Assembly (NCBI RefSeq): GCF_009909195.1
Contig: NZ_JAAAMU010000031.1
Coordinates: forward strand, 1-45,669
Origin: Paenibacillus sacheonensis
GTDB taxonomy: Bacteria; Bacillota; Bacilli; Paenibacillales; Paenibacillaceae
Direction: 5' to 3'
DNA: 45,669 nucleotides
This document shows, one piece after another, positions 34,130 through 40,178 of the stretch (the first letter of the stretch is position 1; every line of letters begins with the position of its first letter). A program made the translations under genes and the position numbers. The notes beneath the pieces were generated by a model. That model did no database searches. It worked only from the letters and a program-made list of their open reading frames with translations, and was not told where the DNA came from.

Positions 34130-34335
34130 ATCCTGTCGACCTTTTGTCAGACCGGTCGCCCGGTCCATTTGAGAATCGACTTTCGGTTGAATGCAAAACC
34201 GGGAGGTCCCCGCCGAAATTTCGAACACCTCCACCTCGTCAGCTTGCCGTTCATTCAGCCGATTGTAGATCCGCATGGCCCGTTCCGAATTGGACCGCTG
34301 CAGCAGCTGCATGAATATGCACAAGCTCTGGCGCT
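34130..34335 (-). ncRNA. glmS ribozyme (glucosamine-6-phosphate riboswitch)
   Basis: On the minus strand the cleavage-site motif A/GCGCC lies at 34335/34334. It is followed by GCAGCTGCTGCAGC, the catalytic-core segment CAAGCTGACGAGGTGGAGGTG, TTCGGCGGGGACCTCCCGG, a P3 hairpin (CCGGTTTTGC...AACCG) and the P4 region with GACAAAAGGTCGAC. These elements and their order match the Bacillus glmS ribozyme (GACGAGG...GGCGG.TGACTCCCGG). With GlcN6P as cofactor the RNA cuts itself, and the downstream message is degraded, giving feedback on glmS. Confidence 0.93.
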
Positions 34336-34387
34336 TTGTGATGCTAATAACCGCTATCCTCGCTTTCCTGCTTGAATGTCACTACCT

Positions 34388-34416
34388 ACTATATGCATTT
34401 TACGGGAATCGTGCAA
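34388..34416 (-). promoter_or_regulatory. glmS promoter
   Basis: On the minus strand TTGCAC (34411-34416), 17 bp and TATAGT (34388-34393) form a good vegetative promoter. Transcription would start near 34381, about 46 nt before the ribozyme cleavage site. Confidence 0.75.
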
Positions 34417-34494
34417 CCCAATCTTCAGGTAACCGTTTCCAACCGCTGTTAATCAGCAACTTTGAAATTTTACCAATAGCTCTCGGATCACGAG

Positions 34495-34534
34495 AAAAGC
34501 AACCCCGAGCATATGTTTATGCTTCTAGGGTTGC
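34495..34534 (-). terminator. Terminator of glmM
   Basis: On the minus strand GCAACCCTAGAAGCATA and its imperfect complement TATGCTCGGGGTTGC form a long stem followed by TTTTCTC. It lies 16 nt after the glmM stop and separates the cdaA-cdaR-glmM operon from glmS. Confidence 0.85.
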
Positions 34535-34550
34535 CTGTTGGGCCGCATAT

Positions 34551-35897
34551 TTATTCCGTGCCAATCTCCGTGCGAACCGTATCCACGATTCGCGCCACGT
34601 AAGCCTCGACTTGATCCTTCTCAGGGCCTTCCGCCATGACGCGGACCAGCGATTCCGTACCGGAAGGACGCACGAGCACGCGCCCGTTGTCGCCCAGCTC
34701 CCGCTCCACATCGGCAATTACCGCGGCAATGGCCGGATTGGTCTTATAGGCATTTTTGTCCGCCACGCGCACATTGATCAGTACCTGCGGGTATTTGCGC
34801 ATCAGCTTCTTCTGCTCGCCCAGCTTCTTGCCGGAAGCCACCAACGTGTCCGTCAATTGCAGCGCGGTCAAGATGCCGTCGCCAGTCGTATTGTAATCCA
34901 GGAAAATAACATGACCGGATTGCTCGCCGCCGAGATTGAAGCCGCCACGGCGCATCTCTTCCATGACATAGCGGTCGCCTACGGCCGTCTGCGCGGTGTT
35001 CAAGCCGATCTTCTGAGCTGCCTTGAAGAAGCCGATGTTGCTCATGACCGTCGTTACAATCGTATCATTCTTCAGCTTCCCATCCCGCTTCATCGCGTCG
35101 CCGCAGATGCAGAGAATATAGTCGCCGTCCACCTCTTCGCCGTTCTCGTCGATCGCGATCAGCCGATCCGCATCGCCGTCGAATGAAAGTCCCAGGTCAG
35201 CCCCGTGCTTCAAGACCTCTTCGCGCAAATACTCCGGATGGGTCGAACCGACGCCGTCGTTAATGTTCAGGCCATTCGGCTCGGCCCCGACCGTAATCAC
35301 TTCCGCGCCAAGCTCGCGGAATACCGTCGGCGCAATGCTGTGCGCCGAGCCGTTCGCGCAGTCCAGCACGATCTTCAGCCCGTTGAAGGAATGGGATACC
35401 GTCGTCTTCAGAAAATCCATGAAGACGCGTTTCGCCGTTTCATCCACCGTGACCGTCCCGATGTCGCCGCCTTCCGGGCGCGGCAGTTCGTCGACTTCCG
35501 CATCCATCAAGCGCTCGATCTCGTTCTCCGTATCGTCGGAGAGCTTGAAACCGTCGCCGCCGAAGAACTTAATGCCGTTGTCTTCGACCGGATTATGCGA
35601 AGCGGAGATCATAACGCCCGCATCCGCGCCGAGAACACGCGTCAGATAGGCTACGGCCGGCGTCGACACGACGCCGATCCGCACGACGCTTGCGCCGATC
35701 GAGAGCAGGCCCGCAATAAGCGAAGCCTCCAGCATAGGTCCCGAAATCCGGGTATCCAGTCCAATTACGACTTTTGGCTTATCTGCCTGCCCGGCGAGCA
35801 CGTAACCGCCGCAGCGTCCGATTTTATAAGCAAGCTCAGGCGTAAGCTCACGGTTTGCGACACCGCGGACACCGTCCGTCCCAAAATATTTTCCCAT
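34551..35897 (-). CDS. glmM: Phosphoglucosamine mutase
   Basis: This 448-residue enzyme converts glucosamine-6-phosphate to glucosamine-1-phosphate, the step after GlmS. The start MGKYFGTDGVRGVAN is the family signature. The phosphoserine is Ser100 in ISASHNP, the metal loop is DGDADR at 240-245, and the phosphate-binding loop is RPSGTESLVRVM near the C-terminus. It is last in the cdaA-cdaR-glmM operon, 19 nt after cdaR. In Bacillus and relatives GlmM binds and inhibits the cyclic-di-AMP synthase CdaA, which explains the conserved clustering. Confidence 0.98.
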   Translation of the reverse strand: MGKYFGTDGVRGVANRELTPELAYKIGRCGGYVLAGQADKPKVVIGLDTRISGPMLEASLIAGLLSIGASVVRIGVVSTPAVAYLTRVLGADAGVMISASHNPVEDNGIKFFGGDGFKLSDDTENEIERLMDAEVDELPRPEGGDIGTVTVDETAKRVFMDFLKTTVSHSFNGLKIVLDCANGSAHSIAPTVFRELGAEVITVGAEPNGLNINDGVGSTHPEYLREEVLKHGADLGLSFDGDADRLIAIDENGEEVDGDYILCICGDAMKRDGKLKNDTIVTTVMSNIGFFKAAQKIGLNTAQTAVGDRYVMEEMRRGGFNLGGEQSGHVIFLDYNTTGDGILTALQLTDTLVASGKKLGEQKKLMRKYPQVLINVRVADKNAYKTNPAIAAVIADVERELGDNGRVLVRPSGTESLVRVMAEGPEKDQVEAYVARIVDTVRTEIGTE

Positions 35898-35916
35898 GGT
35901 TGTAGTTCCCCTTTGA

Positions 35917-37410
35917 TTATTGATTTCCGTTCACTGGTTGATTGTTTTTCGTGGTATCCGGACTCTCGTCGACGCCCTCATTGCCCGGCTTCTGCTCAGC
36001 GCCGGCATTGGAGCCGGCTCCCGTTCCCGTTCCCGCGGTGCCCGATGGATTATTACCGCTGTTGCTTCCGTTCGTGCTTCCGCCAGTCACGGCCCCTGAA
36101 TCCGCATCGGGCTCGGTATCCGTTTGTCCGTTTGCCGGCAAGCTGCCGTCAGGCGTGTCGGTCGTAGCCGGTGCCGTGCCATCCGTAATCGTGACCGTAA
36201 TGCTCAGCGAAGCGCCGGCCGCTTGGTCAATGAACCGCGGCACATGCATGGCCAGCGGCACGACGTGGCTGCCTGGACCAAGCCCGCTCAAATCCGCGAC
36301 GAGCTGCACATCCTTCGTGCCGATCTGCGCCAGCATGTTCGGCGCGCCGCTGATCGAAGCATCGACGCGGCCATCCTCCGGAAGCGCGATTTGCGCCTTC
36401 AGCCCTTCGGATAACCCGATCATCGTAACCGGCAGCTTCGGAAGCACCTTCGTTTCCGCGGATACGATCGTAAAGTCGAATGTTACCGTCGCCGGATCTA
36501 CCGTTGCGATATCTTTTCCGGGTTCGACATTGAGCTCCATCGTACCCGATTGTTTCACTTGCGACAAGTCTATCGTCAATCCATCATAAAAATCATACTT
36601 ATCGAGCACGTCCTGCGGCCCATAAATCGTGATCGCGTCCACGCTTTGTTTGAACGACGCAACCGCCAGGCCTTGCGGCAGACTTCCCTTGAAGCTGACC
36701 TGCAATGGAAGCTTCTTGAATGGTTTCGTAATCGGAATTTCCACCTCGACGACGTTGGGACTAATGATGGCATCCGTGAGCTCGTTCCCGTTCTTGTCCA
36801 GTGCCGTGAGCTTCAGTTTCTTGTCGCTGACGGTTTCCTCCTCGCCGTCTACGGACACCGTTGCGCCGACGAATGCCACCTCGTTCATCTCGTCCTCCGG
36901 CAGCGTGACATGTACGCGGCCGTTTGGCTTGACGAGCGGTTGACCAAGCTTATACCCTTTGCCCGGCGTCCCTTCGGCATTGATTTGAACCTCGAATTCC
37001 TTCGTCAGCAGCCGCTCCAGCACGACCGTTACATTGCTCGGTTGCGCTTCGATGAGCTCGAGTCCCCGCGGCAGGTTGACCTTAACGGGAAGCACCATCC
37101 TGCCCTCGCTGGCCTTGCTCAGATCGACCGTAACCTGATAATCATTGTTATGCGAAGCAATCAGCAAATCAGACCGCGATCCGCGAACCGTCAGATGCAC
37201 AACCTCGGGATCAAGCAGGCGCAGCGCATAATTCTTATCGTCCATGCCGATCGGCTTGATCTGCACGCCGTCGATGTCGCGCGTTTCGGTCAGCGTCGAC
37301 ACCGTATTCGGCGTTTCCTCGGAATCGAAATGAACGACCGCCCACATGAGGATCCCGATCAGCAGGGAGATGATCTTGAGCGCCGTGGGATGATTGAGCC
37401 ATTTATCCAT
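35917..37410 (-). CDS. cdaR: CdaA regulatory protein (YbbR domains)
   Basis: This 497-residue protein has an N-terminal membrane anchor (about 10-28) and an extracytoplasmic part of about four YbbR repeats (about 40-400). A C-terminal low-complexity tail rich in Gly, Ser, Asn, Thr and Pro follows (about 405-497), longer than in B. subtilis. It modulates the diadenylate cyclase CdaA. Its start codon lies inside the last codons of cdaA (8-nt overlap), so the two are translationally coupled. Confidence 0.95.
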   Translation of the reverse strand: MDKWLNHPTALKIISLLIGILMWAVVHFDSEETPNTVSTLTETRDIDGVQIKPIGMDDKNYALRLLDPEVVHLTVRGSRSDLLIASHNNDYQVTVDLSKASEGRMVLPVKVNLPRGLELIEAQPSNVTVVLERLLTKEFEVQINAEGTPGKGYKLGQPLVKPNGRVHVTLPEDEMNEVAFVGATVSVDGEEETVSDKKLKLTALDKNGNELTDAIISPNVVEVEIPITKPFKKLPLQVSFKGSLPQGLAVASFKQSVDAITIYGPQDVLDKYDFYDGLTIDLSQVKQSGTMELNVEPGKDIATVDPATVTFDFTIVSAETKVLPKLPVTMIGLSEGLKAQIALPEDGRVDASISGAPNMLAQIGTKDVQLVADLSGLGPGSHVVPLAMHVPRFIDQAAGASLSITVTITDGTAPATTDTPDGSLPANGQTDTEPDADSGAVTGGSTNGSNSGNNPSGTAGTGTGAGSNAGAEQKPGNEGVDESPDTTKNNQPVNGNQ

Positions 37411-38245
37411 GTTCGTTCCCTCCTTTCCGTTTCCAGAAAGGTATCTTCACGCCGCCTTGCCGCTCGCGCGTCTTGGGCTTCGGATTCAGCTCCTCGTACA
37501 GCTTCGAGATCAGCGATTCTTCTTTAATGTCGCGAACGATCATTCCGCCGACCGCAAGGGAGATTTGCCCCGTCTCCTCCGAAACGATGACCGATACGGC
37601 ATCCGACACCTCCGTAATCCCGATCGCAGCCCGGTGGCGCGTGCCCAGCTCCTTGCTGATGAACGGATTCTCGGACAAGGGCAAATAACATCCGGCCGCC
37701 TTGATTTGGTTGCCTCCAATGATGACGGCCCCGTCGTGCAGCGGCGTATTCGGAATGAAAATATTAATGACCAGCTCCGAGCTGACCATGGATTCCATCC
37801 GAATGCCGGACTCCGTATAATCCTGAAGTCCGGTCGTCCGCTCGAATACGATCAACGCCCCGATTTTCCGCTTGGCCATGTAATTCAGCGCCTTAATGAT
37901 CGCGTTGATCCGATCGCTGATATCCGGGTCGACGACAGACGTGCGGCTGAACAATTTGCCACGCCCCAGCTGCTCCAGCGCCCGGCGAAGCTCCGGCTGA
38001 AAGATGACGAGCACTGCGAACACGCCGAGCGTGAACATTTGGTTCATCAGCCACTTGAGCGTATACAGGTCGAACCAAGTGCTGATCGCCCACGTCACCA
38101 CGAGAACGATTATCCCTTTGAAGAGCTGTACCGCCTTCGTGCCGCGAACCAGTATGATGAGTTTGTAAATAATATAGCTAACGACGGAAATATCGATAAT
38201 ATCCTTGATTAAGACCGTCCATGTCATATCGTCAAAGTAGTTCAT
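37403..38245 (-). CDS. cdaA: Diadenylate cyclase
   Basis: This 280-residue membrane enzyme makes cyclic-di-AMP from two ATP. It has three membrane segments in residues 10-85 and a cytoplasmic DAC domain (about 100-260) with the two signature motifs DGA (171-173) and RHR (203-205). Cyclic-di-AMP controls potassium and osmolyte uptake and cell-wall homeostasis. It heads the cdaA-cdaR-glmM operon and is separated from rsiW by a terminator, so read-through from sigW is probably limited. Confidence 0.98.
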   Translation of the reverse strand: MNYFDDMTWTVLIKDIIDISVVSYIIYKLIILVRGTKAVQLFKGIIVLVVTWAISTWFDLYTLKWLMNQMFTLGVFAVLVIFQPELRRALEQLGRGKLFSRTSVVDPDISDRINAIIKALNYMAKRKIGALIVFERTTGLQDYTESGIRMESMVSSELVINIFIPNTPLHDGAVIIGGNQIKAAGCYLPLSENPFISKELGTRHRAAIGITEVSDAVSVIVSEETGQISLAVGGMIVRDIKEESLISKLYEELNPKPKTRERQGGVKIPFWKRKGGNEHG

Positions 38246-38348
38246 ACGTCAACCCCCAAAGACCTAACGTGCGTACACATTAATCCTTTTATCGGCATTC
38301 TAACCTTATTATTTTCTAGAAACGGGGTTGCAAATCCTCTTTCCTTCA

Positions 38349-38376
38349 CAAAAAAACCTCCCGCGTAAGGGAGGCA
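38349..38376 (-). terminator. Terminator of the sigW-rsiW operon
   Basis: On the minus strand CTGCCTCCC, loop TTACGC and GGGAGG form a stem followed by TTTTTTTG. It lies immediately after the rsiW stop codon. Confidence 0.88.
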
Positions 38377-38381
38377 GAACA

Positions 38382-39011
38382 TCAATAGGCCAAACTGCTG
38401 ATGGAAGTCGTAACTTTGTACCAAAACCAGTCCAGCGCCTGGTCAATCTGCTTCACTTCTCCTGAGATATGTGCAGTGGAGGCTTCGTACAGCGTTCCTG
38501 AGATAACCGTAACATCCCCATCCACTTCGCCGAGTACGTTTGCTTTTCCGTTTTCGACCGTCAGATCGCCATTGATATGTGCGCCCGCAGGCACGGTAAC
38601 GGTATCGCCTTGGATGACGACTTCCGCCAAATCAGGTCCCCGAACTGCCAATTCGCTGTCTTGCTGCCACATCGCCAGAAAACTGGAGAACATCACAAGC
38701 ACGAACACGGCGGCAACCGAGACGGCCGGGTGATTCCGGACCCATCTTGCGAAGCCGGTCCCTGTTCTGCGGCGCTTGACCGGCAGAGCGGACATGATAC
38801 GCTGCGTCAACTGCGAGGATTGTTCGGCCGTAACGACGAAGTGCGTGTCCATCATCCTGTGCGTGAGCGCTTCCGTCTGTTCCAGCTGTTCCATTCGGAT
38901 GCGGCATTCCGGGCAAGAAGCAAGATGCTCCTTAAGCTCTGCAAGATCTTGATGGGGCAGCTCGTCGTCCAAGTAATCATGCATCAACATGATGGCGACG
39001 TTGCAATTCAT
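38382..39011 (-). CDS. rsiW: Anti-sigma-W factor with bactofilin-like extracytoplasmic domain
   Basis: This 209-residue single-span protein has an N-terminal zinc-binding anti-sigma domain with the ZAS motif His29-x3-Cys33-x2-Cys36, which holds the ECF sigma factor. One membrane segment lies at about 96-114. The outside domain (about 125-190) reads as short beta-repeats rich in GD.TV and G.V.GDV (GDTVTVPAGAHINGDLTV, VLGEVDGDVTVISGTL), resembling bactofilin. B. subtilis RsiW is released by stepwise proteolysis under envelope stress; the same is expected here. A perfect sigma-W promoter lies directly upstream. Confidence 0.9.
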   Translation of the reverse strand: MNCNVAIMLMHDYLDDELPHQDLAELKEHLASCPECRIRMEQLEQTEALTHRMMDTHFVVTAEQSSQLTQRIMSALPVKRRRTGTGFARWVRNHPAVSVAAVFVLVMFSSFLAMWQQDSELAVRGPDLAEVVIQGDTVTVPAGAHINGDLTVENGKANVLGEVDGDVTVISGTLYEASTAHISGEVKQIDQALDWFWYKVTTSISSLAY

Positions 39012-39055
39012 AGCAGCCAGTCCTTTCTTCGTTGTAATTTCACAGTAGTATTCGA

Positions 39056-39081
39056 TACGTATGAAAGAAGCAGATGTTTCA
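39056..39081 (-). promoter_or_regulatory. Sigma-W-type ECF promoter inside the sigW-rsiW operon
   Basis: On the minus strand TGAAAC (39076-39081), exactly 16 bp and CGTA (39056-39059) match the sigma-W consensus TGAAAC-N16-CGTA perfectly. It lies in the 129-nt gap between sigW and rsiW, about 45 nt before the rsiW start. It would let the active sigma factor raise its own inhibitor. Confidence 0.8.
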
Positions 39082-39140
39082 CTTTTTTCTGGAATCCGCG
39101 GCTGCCCAATTTATGGTTCATCGCCGGCGGACCCATTTCC

Positions 39141-39707
39141 CTACAGCTTATGCTCCAACTTCTTACGAAGAAACTCCCGGCCGCGGTGCACCCGCGTCTT
39201 CACGGTCGTGACGGGCATCTCCAACACGTCTCCGATCTCTTGCAGCGAGAGCTCTTCCAAGTACCGGAGTACCATGACCGATTTGTATTTGGCAGGCAGC
39301 GTTGCAATCGCTTGATGAATAATACGCTGGGTATCCGACAAGAGCAGTTCGCTCTCCGGCGTCCGGTCATCGCTCGGAATCATCGCATAGCCGTCCAACC
39401 CTTCATGCTCGCCCGATTCCGCATCCAATGAGTACACCGGCTTGCGTTTGCGAAGGAGATCGATGCATAGGTTCGTAGCGATCCGATAAATCCAGGTCGA
39501 GAATTTCATCGTTGCGTCGTAACGATCCAAATTTTTATATACACGCAGGAACACGTCCTGCACGACATCCTCTGCTTCCTGACGGTTGTACAGCATCCGG
39601 TAAGCCATATGGTAAAGCTTGTCTTGGTATAGCTCCACGATCTCGGCAAACGCCCGTTGATCGCCTTGCAGTGCCATTCTCGCTAATCTCGCCTCTACTG
39701 ATAACAA
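39141..39707 (-). CDS. sigW: ECF RNA polymerase sigma factor SigW
   Basis: This 188-residue group IV sigma factor has region 2 (about 15-85, AEDVVQDVFLRVYKNLDRY and FSTWIYRIATNLCIDLLRKR) and region 4 (about 128-185, LPAKYKSVMVLRYLEELSLQEIGDVLEMPVTTVKTRVHRGR). Sequence and context (rsiW, cdaA, glmM, glmS) match SigW, which controls envelope-stress and antibiotic-resistance genes. The start is TTG at 39707, with GGAGG seven bases before it; longer upstream frames lack a ribosome site. A vegetative promoter lies at 39751-39779. Confidence 0.93.
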   Translation of the reverse strand: MLSVEARLARMALQGDQRAFAEIVELYQDKLYHMAYRMLYNRQEAEDVVQDVFLRVYKNLDRYDATMKFSTWIYRIATNLCIDLLRKRKPVYSLDAESGEHEGLDGYAMIPSDDRTPESELLLSDTQRIIHQAIATLPAKYKSVMVLRYLEELSLQEIGDVLEMPVTTVKTRVHRGREFLRKKLEHKL

Positions 39708-39750
39708 TGCGACTCCTCCAAACCCGCCGTATCCAATACACGACGTTTTG

Positions 39751-39779
39751 ATTATACCGTTATGAGCGTGCGGAGGCAA
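39751..39779 (-). promoter_or_regulatory. Vegetative promoter of sigW
   Basis: On the minus strand TTGCCT (39774-39779), 17 bp and consensus TATAAT (39751-39756). It is a sigma-A type promoter rather than a sigma-W one, so basal sigW expression looks constitutive. Confidence 0.75.
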
Positions 39780-39850
39780 TGAATGAGAATGGAAAAGGAA
39801 ATCAATTGCAGAAAAACGCATTATTTTCTGTGCATAATGATTTCAAGCGT

Positions 39851-39938
39851 CTATCCACATGCTCATAACACATAAAATAAGTACTATCCACAGGCTTATC
39901 CACATATTCCTCACAACTATGCAGGGAACTGTGGATAT
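39851..39938. promoter_or_regulatory. Cluster of four DnaA-box-like sites
   Basis: Within 88 bp are CTATCCACA (39851), CTATCCACA (39884), a perfect TTATCCACA (39896) and TGTGGATAT (39930, the inverse of ATATCCACA). The spacings of 33, 12 and 34 bp put the first, second and fourth about three helical turns apart. The cluster lies between the ppc terminator and the sigW promoter. DnaA binding is inferred from sequence alone. Confidence 0.55.
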
Positions 39939-39951
39939 CATTTTGAGGACA

Positions 39952-40005
39952 ATAAAAAACCGAGCTTGGAATGGATAATAGCCATTCCAAGCTCGGTTTA
40001 TTTTA
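39952..40005 (-). terminator. Terminator downstream of ppc
   Basis: AACCGAGCTTGGAATGG and its exact complement CCATTCCAAGCTCGGTT form a 17-bp stem with a 7-nt loop. In the minus direction TTTTTTATTG follows. T-rich sequence on the other side could make it bidirectional. Confidence 0.88.
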
Positions 40006-40031
40006 AAGCGTTATTCACAGCCTCTTGCAGG

Positions 40032-40073
40032 GAACGATACGCGCGGCCTTTCGTGGCTCGTAAACGAGACGTC
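40032..40073 (-). repeat. Dispersed hairpin repeat, degenerate copy
   Basis: On the minus strand GACGTCTCGTTTACG...CGCGTATCGTTCC resembles the repeat flanks GACGATTGGTTTGCG and CGCAGCATTCGTC, with several changes. It sits directly beside two better copies and is probably a decayed member. Confidence 0.4.
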
Positions 40074-40083
40074 CCGATCGCTT

Positions 40084-40128
40084 AATGCTGCGAAGCCTAC
40101 CGGCTACCGTCTTCGCAAACCAATCGTC
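40084..40128 (-). repeat. Dispersed hairpin repeat, copy 2
   Basis: On the minus strand GACGATTGGTTTGCG is followed by a stem TGCGAAG/CTTCGCA with a 15-nt loop and then CAGCATT. The left flank is identical to copy 1 at 7770-7819. The outer right arm (TCGTC) is lost. Confidence 0.7.
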
Positions 40129-40133
40129 CCATT

Positions 40134-40174
40134 GACGAATGCTGCGCGGCCTAGCGTCCGCGCAAACCAATCAG
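40134..40174 (-). repeat. Dispersed hairpin repeat, copy 3
   Basis: On the minus strand GATTGGTTTGCG, stem TGCGCGG/CCGCGCA with loop ACGCTAGG, then CAGCATTCGTC. Compared with copy 2, two neighbouring base pairs in the stem differ on both sides (AA/TT against CG/CG), so pairing is preserved. It ends 4 nt from the ppc stop codon. Confidence 0.7.
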
Positions 40175-40178
40175 CTGA

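Noticed and set aside
34121..34324. Minus-strand frame of 67 codons upstream of glmS
   Set aside because: It lies entirely within the glmS ribozyme.
39851..39938. Replication origin
   Set aside because: DnaA-box-like sites are present, but there is no dnaA or dnaN nearby and no clear A/T-rich unwinding repeat, so an origin call is not supported.
40084..40174. CRISPR array or tRNA-like genes downstream of ppc
   Set aside because: Only two or three units, no regular unique spacers, and the folded units lack tRNA arms; they fit a dispersed hairpin repeat.
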